A program made the position numbers and the translations under genes. Below, piece by piece: positions 8,953 to 18,200 of a stretch of 64,000 nucleotides of DNA (positions are counted from its first letter, which is position 1; every line of letters starts with the position of its first letter). The stretch is from Marinobacterium nitratireducens (lineage in GTDB: Bacteria > Pseudomonadota > Gammaproteobacteria > Pseudomonadales > Balneatricaceae). The stretch is from positions 36,420-100,419 of the forward strand of contig NZ_BMLT01000014.1 in assembly GCF_014645375.1 (NCBI RefSeq), read 5' to 3'. The notes under the pieces were generated by a model, which saw nothing but the letters and a program-made list of their open reading frames with translations, ran no database searches and had not been told where the DNA came from.

Positions 8953-9537
8953 ATGAGCTTTGAACTACCGCCGCTGCCTTACGCCAAAAACGCTCTCGAG
9001 CCGCACATCTCCGAAGAGACCCTGGAATACCATCACGGCAAACACCACAACACCTACGTGGTCAAGCTGAACGGTCTGGTACCGGGCTCCGAGTACGAAG
9101 GCAAGTCGCTGGAAGACATCATCAAGTCCGCTCCGGCCGGCCCGGTTTTCAACAACGCCGCGCAGGTCTGGAACCACACCTTCTACTGGCACTGCCTGTC
9201 GCCGAACGGCGGTGGTGAGGCCAAGGGCGCCGTGGCCGACGCCATCAACGCCAAGTGGGGCTCCTTCGAGAAATTCCAGGAAGAGTTCAACGACAAGGCC
9301 GTCAACAACTTCGGTTCCTCCTGGACCTGGCTGGTCAAGAACTCCGACGGTTCCCTGGAAATCGTCAACACCAGCAACGCCGCCACGCCGATGACCTCCG
9401 GCCAGACCGCACTGCTGACCGTCGACCTGTGGGAACACGCCTACTACATCGACTACCGCAATGTGCGTCCGGACTACCTGAAAGCCTTCTGGGCGCTGGT
9501 CAACTGGGACTTCGTCAACGCCAACCTGGCAGGCTAA
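8953..9537 (+). CDS. sodB: Superoxide dismutase [Fe]
   Basis: Dismutates superoxide in the cytosol. The metal ligands are visible in EYHHGKHH (His), WNHTFYWH (His) and DLWEHAYYIDY (Asp and His). The glutamine in NNAAQVWNH sits where iron-type enzymes place it, and there is no signal peptide, so Fe-SOD is favoured over Mn-SOD. The ATG at 8953 with AGGGGAT upstream gives 194 residues, the family length. An upstream in-frame ATG at 8860 would add a non-homologous extension and was rejected. A strong terminator follows. Confidence 0.96.
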   Translation: MSFELPPLPYAKNALEPHISEETLEYHHGKHHNTYVVKLNGLVPGSEYEGKSLEDIIKSAPAGPVFNNAAQVWNHTFYWHCLSPNGGGEAKGAVADAINAKWGSFEKFQEEFNDKAVNNFGSSWTWLVKNSDGSLEIVNTSNAATPMTSGQTALLTVDLWEHAYYIDYRNVRPDYLKAFWALVNWDFVNANLAG

Positions 9538-9555
9538 GCTTCAGTCGACAGTATG

Positions 9556-9583
9556 AAAAAAGGCACCTCCGGGTGCCTTTTTT
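9556..9583 (+). terminator. Intrinsic terminator of sodB
   Basis: AAAAAAGGCACC and GGGTGCCTTTTTT form a GC stem with a 3-base loop and a T run, 18 bp after the sodB stop codon. Confidence 0.93.
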
Positions 9584-9782
9584 GTATCTGTTCGCAGATT
9601 AGCGTGAAACCAGGGGCCAAAAGCAGGATAGGTGGAGCCGCATTGGCACCCTGCTTAACGCTTTCAGCGAGGTTGACGCGGCGCAACTACTGGGGCCTGT
9701 GGGAATCCTGATATTGCAGGAGCAAATATCAGGGAACCCATCAAGGAATCAGCTACATGCATAGTGCCGAACCGACGCCCAA

Positions 9783-9851
9783 GATGGGTTGCACGACGCC
9801 CTCGCCGCAGCAGTGACGGATACGCCGTACCGAGCGTCGCTCCACCCATCC
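9783..9851. repeat. Divergent copy of the GATGGGT palindromic repeat
   Basis: GATGGGT at one edge and CCACCCATCC at the other enclose a GC-rich core. The copy resembles the better conserved repeats at 5223 and 36171. It is the only recognisable element in the gap between the sodB terminator and tesA (9584-9919), where no gene was seen. Confidence 0.6.
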
Positions 9852-9919
9852 GATTTACGTTTTTCCCGGTTCTGCTTGCCGCTGTCGCGAAGGCCGGCAA
9901 AGGCTACGCCTTAAAGCTT

Positions 9920-10564
9920 TCAATCCGCCTGCGTTACGCCTGTCGCCGCCTCCGGGACCGGCAACAGCGGCTCCAGGTGCGGCCAGACGTTCTCCAGCAG
10001 GCGGGGCTGGGCAGCGGCGTTCGGGTGCAGACCGTCGTCCTGCATCAGTTCCGGCTCCAGGGCCACGCCTTCCAGCAGGAAGGGAACCCTGGGCACCCCA
10101 TAGGACTCTGATACTTCGGCAAAAAGCGCGTAAAAGCCCTGGCTGTAGCGGGGGCCGTAGTTGGGTGGCAGGTGCATGCCGATCATCAGCACCTGCGCGC
10201 CTGTCGACTGGCTGCGACTGATCAGCTGCTCGAGGTTCTGCCGTATAGCAGGCAACGGGGTACCGCGCAGACCATCGTTGGCGCCGAGCTCGACCAGCAC
10301 CAGCGCCGGCCGGTGACGCTCGAGCAGATCCGGCAACCGCGTAAGCCCCCCCTGGGTGGTCTCGCCGCTGATGCTGGCGTTGACGACCTCGGTGCCGGGC
10401 AGGCTTTGGTCGAGGCGCTGCTGCAGCAGCGCCACCCAGCCCTGACTGGCCGGCATACCATAGGCGGCGGACAGACTGTCGCCAAGAACCAGTACCGACT
10501 GCGCCGAACCGATGGCCGGCGTCAGCAACAGGAACAACATACACACAAGGCGGAACATGGACAT
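9920..10564 (-). CDS. tesA: Arylesterase / acyl-CoA thioesterase I (TesA, GDSL family)
   Basis: A periplasmic multifunctional esterase, thioesterase I and lysophospholipase. A signal peptide (MFRLVCMLFLLLTPAIGSAQ) precedes the GDSL block LGDSLSAAYG, with the catalytic Ser near mature residue 9. Block V, DDGLHPN, supplies the Asp and His near the C-terminus. The oxyanion Gly and Asn are in ELGANDGLRG. The length of 214 residues fits. ATG codons at 10564 and 10558 are both possible. Either way the start overlaps or abuts the ybbA start codon on the other strand, the tesA/ybbA divergence also seen in E. coli. Confidence 0.93.
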   Translation of the reverse strand: MSMFRLVCMLFLLLTPAIGSAQSVLVLGDSLSAAYGMPASQGWVALLQQRLDQSLPGTEVVNASISGETTQGGLTRLPDLLERHRPALVLVELGANDGLRGTPLPAIRQNLEQLISRSQSTGAQVLMIGMHLPPNYGPRYSQGFYALFAEVSESYGVPRVPFLLEGVALEPELMQDDGLHPNAAAQPRLLENVWPHLEPLLPVPEAATGVTQAD

Positions 10565-11255
10565 TCCTCATCCAGACCAGGTAGTCGTTTCGGCCCGTAG
10601 GGTCGGCAAAAAGTTCCATACCCAGGCCGGAGAGCTCAAGCTGTTCGAGCAGCTGGACCTCGAGGTCAGCCGGGGCGAGAGCGTTGCCATTATCGGCCCC
10701 TCCGGGGCCGGCAAGTCAACCCTCCTGAGTCTGCTGGCCGGCCTGGACCAGCCCAGCAGTGGCGAGATCCGGCTGTCCGGCCACGACCTGGCACAGCTCA
10801 GCGAAAGCGACCGCGCCCTGCTGCGCAGCCGGTCGGTGAGTTTCGTGTTTCAGTCATTTCATCTGCTGCCCGAGCTCAGCGCCCTCGACAACGTATGCCT
10901 GCCGCTGGATATACGCGGCGACCGGAACGCAGCCGACACCGCCCGGCAATGGCTCGAGCGGGTGGGCCTCAGCGACCGGGCCGATCACCTGCCCGCGCAG
11001 CTGTCCGGAGGCGAACAGCAGCGCGTGGCCATCGCCCGCGCCTTCGCCACCGGCCCCGAGATCCTGTTCGCCGACGAACCGACCGGCAACCTCGACAGCG
11101 ATACCGGTGCCGGGATCGTCGACCAGCTGTTCGCGCTCAACGCGCAGCAGGGTACCACCCTGATCCTGATCACCCATGATGCCCAGCTGGCCGACCGCTG
11201 CAGCCGGCGCCTGCGGCTGCGCCAGGGGCAGCTGCAGGAGGTACAGCCGGCATGA
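10557..11255 (+). CDS. ybbA: ABC transporter ATP-binding protein YbbA
   Basis: ATPase of a MacB/LolD-like mechanotransmission ABC system that works with the FtsX-type permease YbbP. The Walker A motif is GPSGAGKST near residue 46, the signature is LSGGEQQRVA near residue 147, and Walker B is ILFADEPT. The ATG at 10557 gives 232 residues and a normal N-terminus; an in-frame ATG at 10512 lies inside tesA. The last four bases, ATGA, overlap the start of ybbP, so the two are translationally coupled. Confidence 0.93.
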   Translation: MDIPHPDQVVVSARRVGKKFHTQAGELKLFEQLDLEVSRGESVAIIGPSGAGKSTLLSLLAGLDQPSSGEIRLSGHDLAQLSESDRALLRSRSVSFVFQSFHLLPELSALDNVCLPLDIRGDRNAADTARQWLERVGLSDRADHLPAQLSGGEQQRVAIARAFATGPEILFADEPTGNLDSDTGAGIVDQLFALNAQQGTTLILITHDAQLADRCSRRLRLRQGQLQEVQPA

Positions 11256-13714
11256 ACAGCATCGTGCTGAATCTCGCCCGCCGCCAGGCACGGCGCAGTC
11301 TGCGCAGCCCGGAGTGGCGAGCCTTGCTGGCCGCGCTGCTGGTCGCCATCACGCTGATCTCGCTGCTGACCCAGCTCGGCGACCGTCTCGAGCAGAGCCT
11401 CAACCGCCGCACCGCGGAACTGCTCGGCGCCGACCTGGTGCTGCGCTCCGAGGAGCCGGTGAACATAGCCGCCGACACCGGGGTGCGCAGCAGCCGGGTG
11501 GCGCAGTTCCCGACCATGATCGAGGCCGGCGACGAGATGCTGCTGACCTCGGTGCGCGCGGTCGACGCTCCTTACCCGTTACGCGGCGAAATCATCACCG
11601 AGCCGGCGCAGCACCCGGCGATTCCGGAGCCCGGCACCGCCTGGGCCGAACCGCGGGTGTTCGAGATGCTGCAGGTCGAACCGGGCGACAGCATCCAGCT
11701 CGGCTACAGCGAGCTGCGCCTGACACACCGGCTGATCAGCTCCCCCGACCGCGGCAGCGGCTTTCGCGCCTTCAGCCCCGGGCTGATCATGCGCGCCAAC
11801 GAACTCGACGCCACCGGGGTGATAGCACCGGGCAGCCGGGTGCAGTACCGCCAGCTGTTCGCCGGTCCGGCTGCCGCGATTGCGGCGCTGGAGCAGACGC
11901 TTTCGGCGAACCTGCGCAGCGACCAGCGTCTGTATTCGCTGAATTCCGATCAGCCGATGACCGGACGCGCGCTGCGCAACGCCGAGCTGTACCTGCGACT
12001 CAGCGCGCTGTTCGCGCTGCTGCTGGGCGCACTGACGATTACCCTGAGCCTGCGACGCTACAATGCCGCCCAGCACGCCAGGGCCGCGCTGCTGCTGAGC
12101 CTCGGCCTCGACAGCCGCAAGCTGCTGGGGCTCTACGCCTACCAGCTGCTGTTCGGCTGGGTCGCCTGCGCGCTGACCGGCACCCTGCTGGCGGTCGCGC
12201 TGCAGCAACTGCTGGTCGGCCTGGTCGGCGACCTGCTACCGCAACCGGTGCCGCAGGCCGGCTTCGCCTCCATTGCCAGCGGCGCGCTTATCGGCCTGCT
12301 ACTGCTCGCCACCCTGGGGCTGCCGGCCTTTTACCGTCTCAGCCGGGTGTCGGTGGCGGCGCTGTTTCGCGAAACCCGACTGCCGTCGGGCTCCCGGATC
12401 AGGCTGACCTACCTGGTCGGCCTGCTGCTGCTGGCGGCGCTGATGAGCCTGTACGTCGACTCGGTCGCCATGGCGGTGATGCTGCTGGGTACCCTGACCC
12501 TGAGCGGCCTGATGGTCGGCCTGGCCGTGCAGTGGCTGCTGCAGCGCCTGGCGACAGCGCTGCGCGAACGGCTGCGCCTGGGCCGGCTGCTGGCACTGCG
12601 GGTGCGCCAGCAGCGCCGTTGGCACCGCCTGCAGGGGGCCACCATGACGCTGCTGCTGACCCTGATGGCGACCCTGCTGATCGCCCGCGGCGACCTGCTG
12701 CAGCAATGGCGCAGCCAGTTCCCGCCCGACACGCCGAACTATTTTCTGATCAATATCCAGCCCTGGGAGCGCGAGCGGCTCGACAGCTTCCTGGCCGGGC
12801 AGGAGCTTACGCCAACCCTCTATCCGATGGTGCGGGGCCGCATCACCAGCCGCAACGGCACGCCACTGGCCGAGTTGTCACTGAGCGAAGAGCAGCGACG
12901 GCACAACGCCCTGCGCCGCGAGCTGAACCTGACCTGGAGCGGGTCACTGCCGGACAACAACGCCCTGCCGGAAGGAGACTGGTGGCCGCCGGATACCTCC
13001 GACGCCGCGCTGATATCGGTGGAGCAGGATCTGGCCACCGCGCTCGGCGTCGGTCTGGGAGACCGGGTCGGCTTCCAGATCGGCGCCCAGGAGATAGAAG
13101 CGCGGGTCAGCAGCATCCGCACGGTTGAATGGGAATCCTTCCAGCCCAACTTTTACGTTATTTTCTCACCCGGCGCCCTGGACCGGATGCCCGCGACCTA
13201 CATCACCGCGATGCGACTCGACGGCGATCAGCGCGGGCTGGCCCGGGTGCTGCTCAAGGAGTTTCCGACGCTGACCCTGATCGATATCGACCAGTTGCTG
13301 AACCAGGCGCAGTCTCTGATCGAACGCCTGATCGACAGCTCCAGCCTGATCCTGCTGCTGACTCTGCTGGCCGGCCTGCTGCTGTTGCTGGTGACGCTGA
13401 TGCAGGAACTGGAACGGCGACGATACGAAAGCGCGCTGCTGCAGACACTCGGCGCCTCGCCGCGCCAGAGCCGCCAGCTGGACCTGCTGGAGCTGCTGTG
13501 CCTGGGACTGATCTGCGGCCTGCTGGCGGCGCTGTGCAGCGAGGCTGTACTGGCGCTGATCCATACCCGGATGCTGCAGGCGCCTGTCACCCTGCACCCC
13601 TTGAGCTGGCTGCTGCTGCCGCCGCTGTCCGCGCTACTGTTTCTGGCCCTCGGCGCCCTGGTACGCCGGCCGCTGGACCAGGCGCGCTGTTTCGGCTTGC
13701 TGAAGGCGGGCTAG
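11252..13714 (+). CDS. ybbP: FtsX-like ABC permease YbbP
   Basis: An inner-membrane permease of 820 residues with the MacB/FtsX layout. There is an N-terminal membrane segment near residues 25-45, a large periplasmic domain, and clusters of long hydrophobic helices near residues 250-480 and 700-800. It overlaps ybbA by four bases. With YbbA and the divergent TesA it forms a conserved set whose role is thought to be in envelope lipid or lipopeptide handling. The substrate is not established. The 32-bp palindrome after its stop probably ends the transcript. Confidence 0.92.
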   Translation: MNSIVLNLARRQARRSLRSPEWRALLAALLVAITLISLLTQLGDRLEQSLNRRTAELLGADLVLRSEEPVNIAADTGVRSSRVAQFPTMIEAGDEMLLTSVRAVDAPYPLRGEIITEPAQHPAIPEPGTAWAEPRVFEMLQVEPGDSIQLGYSELRLTHRLISSPDRGSGFRAFSPGLIMRANELDATGVIAPGSRVQYRQLFAGPAAAIAALEQTLSANLRSDQRLYSLNSDQPMTGRALRNAELYLRLSALFALLLGALTITLSLRRYNAAQHARAALLLSLGLDSRKLLGLYAYQLLFGWVACALTGTLLAVALQQLLVGLVGDLLPQPVPQAGFASIASGALIGLLLLATLGLPAFYRLSRVSVAALFRETRLPSGSRIRLTYLVGLLLLAALMSLYVDSVAMAVMLLGTLTLSGLMVGLAVQWLLQRLATALRERLRLGRLLALRVRQQRRWHRLQGATMTLLLTLMATLLIARGDLLQQWRSQFPPDTPNYFLINIQPWERERLDSFLAGQELTPTLYPMVRGRITSRNGTPLAELSLSEEQRRHNALRRELNLTWSGSLPDNNALPEGDWWPPDTSDAALISVEQDLATALGVGLGDRVGFQIGAQEIEARVSSIRTVEWESFQPNFYVIFSPGALDRMPATYITAMRLDGDQRGLARVLLKEFPTLTLIDIDQLLNQAQSLIERLIDSSSLILLLTLLAGLLLLLVTLMQELERRRYESALLQTLGASPRQSRQLDLLELLCLGLICGLLAALCSEAVLALIHTRMLQAPVTLHPLSWLLLPPLSALLFLALGALVRRPLDQARCFGLLKAG

Positions 13715-13721
13715 CACCATC

Positions 13722-13753
13722 AACAGGTCCCGCGCGATCGCGCGGGACCTGTT
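13722..13753. terminator. Perfect 32-bp palindrome between convergent genes
   Basis: The left arm AACAGGTCCCGCGCGA is the exact reverse complement of the right arm TCGCGCGGGACCTGTT, with no unpaired centre. It fills the gap between the stops of ybbP and the DUF748 gene. It lacks a long T tract, so it is a likely but non-canonical bidirectional terminator. Confidence 0.75.
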
Positions 13754-13763
13754 CAGGACTGCC

Positions 13764-16700
13764 TTAGAATCCGAGGAACACCACCGGTTCGGCGTCGGGT
13801 TTATCGAGCGTCAGGCGGGAGAAACACAGAAACAGCCGTTCGCCATCCACCTGATCGTCGAGGTAATCCTTGACCGCCGCAGCGCGGGCATCCGCGAGCT
13901 TCTGCAGCCGGTTTTTCAGTTCCGTCTGCACATCGGCCTCCTCCGGCGACTGACGGGCCTGCTGGATCTCCGCCCGCAACTCCGGCTCGAGCACGCCACG
14001 GTCGCTGAGCACGGCCTGACCACAGAGGTTCAGCCGCAGAGTTTCGCGTTCCTTGAGCAGGCCGGCGATCTTGTTCAGATAGTCGTCCGAGGCAGTGCCA
14101 AGCTCGGCGCTGCCCGGCTCGAACGGGATCGGTTCCAGCTCGATGGCACTGCCGCTCCTGCTGGCATCGGCCGCCATCCCGGCCAGCGTGATCAGCGCAC
14201 CGTAAGGCTGCAGCGCGTTGCTGAGAAATCCCATCGCCGCGGTCTTGACGCCTTTCTCGACGATGATGTTGATCACGCTCTGGTAACCGAAATCGGGACT
14301 GTCGAGCGAACCGCTGATCGGCACGTCGAGCTCGATGTTCTGATCATCGTCCTGCAGCACGGCCAGAGCGGTCTCCAGCGGCATCGACAGCTGCTGGGTG
14401 AGCTCGGCGCTGCGTTCGGCGTCGATCCGGTTCACCGCGACCCGGTTGAGCCGGATGTTGTTGGTACCATCGAGCTGACGGTCGGTGAGACTGCCTTTCG
14501 CCTCGACAGACAGCTGACCGCTGTCGATGTAGTAGCCTGTGTAGCGAATGCTGTAGGGGCTGATGAACGGCAGCTCGACGCCTTTCAGGGTCGCCTGCCA
14601 CTCGCCGTCGCTGACACCGCCGATCAGGTTCACCGCCCCGGAGGCATCCAGCTCGCTGAACTCGTTGATACGGGCCTTGAGCTCGAAGGGACTGGGCTCG
14701 GTATTGAGGCTGCCGATACGCTCCACCTGGAACCGGCTGATGTCCATATCGGTCGTGAATTCGGGGTCGGTGGAGGCGTCTTCGAAGTTGATCTGGTTTT
14801 CACCGCCAAGCTCCAGCCGGTCGACCTGCCATGCCAGCGCCGAATCCGTTTCGGCACCCGCCGAAGCGGCTGCCCCCTGCCCGCGGGCCTCACCGCCGCC
14901 ACCGCTAACCTCGTCGAGCACCGCCGTCAGCACATTGATATCCACCGGCAGCCCCTCCTTGTCGAGGCGGATCAGGGAACTGCTGTCGCTGAGGGTCAGG
15001 CGCGAAATCCGGGCCTGCTTGCCGTTTTCGAACTGCAAACCGCTGAGCCGGATCTGGCCGACCCTGGTCAGGGGCTGCTTGCCGGCCTGCGCCACCCGAA
15101 GCCCCTCCAGGCGCAACGCCTTCAGATCCAGATTCTGCGAGGCCTGCAGGCTGAGGCTTTCCAGGTTCAGAGCCTTGAAGGTTGCCAGAGGATAACCGCC
15201 CTGCCCCCCCTTGACGTCCAGCCCGCTGGCCGCGAAAGCCGGAACCTCGGCATCGAAGGCCGCCAGATCCGGGCTCTCGAGCTGCAGACTGCCACTGAGC
15301 GATGCCAGGCTCGCATTCAGCCGCTTTGGCTGACTGAACGCCAGCGTCGAAGCCGCGAGATTGCCCTCGGCCGAAAGGCTCTGCTGCACCAGCCGCGTTC
15401 CGCCCTGCCAGCTCAGCTCGCCAAGCGACGCCTCGAACTGGGGCGACTGCGCACTGAGGGTGGCCGCCTGCAGTGTGCCGTTGGCCTCGAGCTGTCTGGC
15501 CGCCTCGGGCAGATGCAGCTTCACCGATCCGGACCAGCCCAGCGATGCCAGCCCCGCCTGCAGTTGCTGCGCCGACAGCTGCAGGCGCGGCGTTCCGAAA
15601 TTCAGATCCCCCGACAGCGCCAGATCCTGCGGCGCGCCGGCGCCGAAAGACAGATCCAGGTCGCCGTCCCAGCGCCCCTGCTGCAAACCCACCTGGCCGG
15701 TTCCCGGCAGGCTCAGCTGCGTGTCGCCAAGCCCGAGGCCGCCGCTGGCCTGAAGGCCCGAGGGCGCCCCTTCGGCGAGTGCCAGCGCCAGGCGTCCTTT
15801 CCAGTTCAGGCGGGCCAGAGTGCCATCGATTGTCTCCGGCAGGTTGACGCGGTTGCCATCGAGCGCCAGATCCCCGTCCAGCTCGACACTGGCAGGCGCA
15901 CCACTGGCGAATTCAAGCCCGATGTCTCCGTTCCAGCCGAACCGCTCGAGGCCCGCATCGAGCCCGGACGCCTGTCGAACGGCCGGCTGTGCGATCTCGA
16001 CGGCAGCCGTCATCGTCAGCGCCTGTGGCAGTGCGCCGGAATCGAACGTCAGAGCCAGGTCGCCATTCCAGCTCAGGTTTTCCAGCCCCGTATCCAGACC
16101 GGAAGTCTGAGCGAAACGCGGTTGTTGCAACGCCAGCTCCCCCTTCATCGTCAGCGTCTGGGGCAGCGCGCTGCTGGCAAAGTCCAGATTGAGGTCGCCA
16201 TTCCAGCTGAATTGCTGCAACTTAGCCTCAAGCTGCCCGGGCTGCTCAAGCGTCAGCGGCGCTACCGCAATGGCTCCGGTCATGTTCAACCGGTGCGGCA
16301 GCAACCCCTCGAGCTCCAGGCCGATCTCGCCATCCCAGCTCAGACTCTGGTTGTCGAGCTTCAAGGTTTCACTGTCGTAACTGAGATTGTCCAGACGGAT
16401 CTGGCCTTTGGGCTGCACGCTGCCGTCGCTGCCGATCAACTCCGCGGAGAGGCTCAGCTGGAATGAAAGCTCTGCGCTTAGCCCGGGCACGAAGGCCGCA
16501 GTGACCGACTCGATCGGGAAACCCTGCAGTGCCAGCTGCATCTCGGAGGTCTTGTCGGCCGGCAGCGGCACCGACTCGGTATCGAGATCCAGCGGGGCGC
16601 CGTTCAGACGCCCCTGCAGGCGCAGCCGGCTGCGCTCCTGGTCGCGCCACTGGTAGAGTTCGTTCAGCTCGGCGAGGGTCAGCTCGAGGTGATGCGACTG

Positions 16701-17180
16701 GTCGGGCAGTTCGGTACGCCAGTCGAAGCGGTCGATACGGACCCTGTCGATACCGAAGCGCCAGGCCGTCGGTTCAGCGGACCCGGCTTCGCTGTCTTCG
16801 GGCTCCTCCGCCGGTCCCTGCAAAGCGGTGACATTGACCGGACCGAACCAGAGCTGGTCATCGCGCAGGCGCACCCCGGAATCGACGTCCGCCAGTGACA
16901 GCTCGCTGACCAGCAGGCGCTGATCGAACAACGCTGAAAGGTCGATATCCAGTACCAGCTTGCCGATATCGAGCGGCAGACGGCCCGGCGCCCGGGCGTA
17001 CAGGCGGTCCACTTCGACCCGGCCCCGCCACCACTTGAGCTTCAGCGCCTTGAGACCCGCGTCCTCGGCCCCCTGCTGATGCAGCCAGATGACCGCCTGA
17101 TCCCTGACGATATAGGGCGCGGTCTGCAGTATCAGCAGCAGCCCCAGAAATATCCCCAGTCCCCACTTGATCGCTTTCAT
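13764..17180 (-). CDS. DUF748 / AsmA-like envelope protein with internal repeats
   Basis: A 1138-residue protein with one N-terminal membrane anchor (residues about 5-23, MKAIKWGLGIFLGLLLILQ) and a long predicted beta-rich periplasmic body. This is the layout of the DUF748/AsmA group thought to bridge membranes or move phospholipid. Roughly residues 280-650 hold eight imperfect repeats of about 42-45 residues, each marked by a W-x-G core (SWDGEIG, SWNGDLN, SWNGDLA, GWNGDIG, NWKGRLA, RWDGDLD, GWSGSVK, SWQGGTR). The C-terminal third contains the recognisable DUF748 part (LNRVAVNRIDAERSAE) and an OmpA-like end. I prefer the ATG at 17180 over an upstream GTG at 17213 because a signal anchor follows directly. 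Confidence 0.85.
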   Translation of the reverse strand: MKAIKWGLGIFLGLLLILQTAPYIVRDQAVIWLHQQGAEDAGLKALKLKWWRGRVEVDRLYARAPGRLPLDIGKLVLDIDLSALFDQRLLVSELSLADVDSGVRLRDDQLWFGPVNVTALQGPAEEPEDSEAGSAEPTAWRFGIDRVRIDRFDWRTELPDQSHHLELTLAELNELYQWRDQERSRLRLQGRLNGAPLDLDTESVPLPADKTSEMQLALQGFPIESVTAAFVPGLSAELSFQLSLSAELIGSDGSVQPKGQIRLDNLSYDSETLKLDNQSLSWDGEIGLELEGLLPHRLNMTGAIAVAPLTLEQPGQLEAKLQQFSWNGDLNLDFASSALPQTLTMKGELALQQPRFAQTSGLDTGLENLSWNGDLALTFDSGALPQALTMTAAVEIAQPAVRQASGLDAGLERFGWNGDIGLEFASGAPASVELDGDLALDGNRVNLPETIDGTLARLNWKGRLALALAEGAPSGLQASGGLGLGDTQLSLPGTGQVGLQQGRWDGDLDLSFGAGAPQDLALSGDLNFGTPRLQLSAQQLQAGLASLGWSGSVKLHLPEAARQLEANGTLQAATLSAQSPQFEASLGELSWQGGTRLVQQSLSAEGNLAASTLAFSQPKRLNASLASLSGSLQLESPDLAAFDAEVPAFAASGLDVKGGQGGYPLATFKALNLESLSLQASQNLDLKALRLEGLRVAQAGKQPLTRVGQIRLSGLQFENGKQARISRLTLSDSSSLIRLDKEGLPVDINVLTAVLDEVSGGGGEARGQGAAASAGAETDSALAWQVDRLELGGENQINFEDASTDPEFTTDMDISRFQVERIGSLNTEPSPFELKARINEFSELDASGAVNLIGGVSDGEWQATLKGVELPFISPYSIRYTGYYIDSGQLSVEAKGSLTDRQLDGTNNIRLNRVAVNRIDAERSAELTQQLSMPLETALAVLQDDDQNIELDVPISGSLDSPDFGYQSVINIIVEKGVKTAAMGFLSNALQPYGALITLAGMAADASRSGSAIELEPIPFEPGSAELGTASDDYLNKIAGLLKERETLRLNLCGQAVLSDRGVLEPELRAEIQQARQSPEEADVQTELKNRLQKLADARAAAVKDYLDDQVDGERLFLCFSRLTLDKPDAEPVVFLGF

Positions 17181-17334
17181 AGCCCTGTGGTCCGTCAATT
17201 CCTTGCAGTTCACTGAGTATAGCTACGGGTGAGGCGGCGGATTGGAGCTGTGCAGGGAATAGCCGGCCTTTGGCTTTGCTGGTAAAATCCCGGCCTTTCT
17301 ATGCTGTTCAACAACTATTATCAGGGTGAAAATC

Positions 17335-17460
17335 ATGGCTCAGCACGACGCGAACTTCCGCGATCCTGCCGGCTTCGGCTGGCTTTTCGTTAATATCCTG
17401 GCACTGCTCTGGATCACCATGCCGGTCAGCATTGCACTGACCAAGATCGTGCAGTGGTAA
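17335..17460 (+). CDS. Small single-span membrane protein (41 aa)
   Basis: A 41-codon open frame runs from an ATG with a good ribosome site (AGGGTGA, 6 bases upstream) to TAA. The product starts MAQHDANFRDPAGFGW and is then one hydrophobic span (LFVNILALLWITMPVSIAL) ending in TKIVQW. It is divergent from the DUF748 gene and convergent with rpiA, with hairpins after the stop. I do not recognise the family. The clean ribosome site, single strongly hydrophobic helix and polar ends suggest a real inner-membrane microprotein, perhaps an accessory subunit. Confidence 0.7.
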   Translation: MAQHDANFRDPAGFGWLFVNILALLWITMPVSIALTKIVQW

Positions 17461-17473
17461 GCGAAATCACGCG

Positions 17474-17524
17474 ACAGGCTTGAGGCTGCAAGCGACAAGC
17501 CTGTTATGGCGCCCGCTGGGCGCC
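17474..17524. terminator. Two hairpins between the small membrane ORF and rpiA
   Basis: ACAGGCTTG pairs with CAAGCCTGT (17474-17504). A second stem, GGCGCCC with GGGCGCC, is at 17508-17524. They lie between convergent stop codons and probably end transcription from either side. T tracts are weak. Confidence 0.6.
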
Positions 17525-17528
17525 TCCT

Positions 17529-18200
17529 TTACGGCAACACCTTCTCGACGCCGTTCTCCGTTCCCATCAGCACCACATCGGCGCCACGACGGGCAAAAAG
17601 GCCGTTGGTGACAACGCCGACGATATTGTTCAGTTCTGCCTCGAGCGCCTTGGGCTCTCGGATCTCCAGGTTATAGACATCCAGGATCAGGTTGCCGTTA
17701 TCGGTGACGAAACCCTCGCGCAACTCCGGCTGCCCACCCAGTTTCACCAGTTCCCGCGCCACCAGCGAACGTGCCATCGGAATCACCTCGACCGGCAGCG
17801 GAAAAGCCCCCAGCACATCCACCCGCTTGGAGGCATCGACGATGCAGACGAACTCCTTGGCCGCCGCAGCGACGATCTTCTCCCGCGTCAGCGCGCCGCC
17901 ACCACCCTTGACCAGGTTGAGGCCGGCATCGAACTCGTCGGCGCCATCGATGTAAAGGTCGAGGCCGGATACGCTGTTTAGGTCATAGACCGGGATACCG
18001 TGCCCCTTCAGCCGCTCGGCGGTGGCTTCGGAGCTGGCGACGGCACCATCGAAGAGGTGCTTGAGCTCCGCCAGGGCATCGATAAAGAAATTGGCGGTCG
18101 AGCCGGTGCCCACACCGACAATCGAATCGGCACTGAGCCGGCTCCTGATCAGCTCCACGGCCGCCTGCGCGACCGCCTTTTTCATTTCATCCTGCGTCAT
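17529..18200 (-). CDS. rpiA: Ribose-5-phosphate isomerase A
   Basis: Interconverts ribose-5-phosphate and ribulose-5-phosphate in the pentose phosphate pathway. The phosphate loop VGVGTGSTA lies near residue 26 and the catalytic DGADEFD near residue 80. The lysine-rich [12 protein letters not shown] follows. The ATG at 18200 gives [11 protein letters not shown], matching the known RpiA start, and 223 residues. A 33-codon extension to 18299 was rejected. It is divergent from ilvA, as in several pseudomonads. Confidence 0.96.
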   Translation of the reverse strand: MTQDEMKKAVAQAAVELIRSRLSADSIVGVGTGSTANFFIDALAELKHLFDGAVASSEATAERLKGHGIPVYDLNSVSGLDLYIDGADEFDAGLNLVKGGGGALTREKIVAAAAKEFVCIVDASKRVDVLGAFPLPVEVIPMARSLVARELVKLGGQPELREGFVTDNGNLILDVYNLEIREPKALEAELNNIVGVVTNGLFARRGADVVLMGTENGVEKVLP

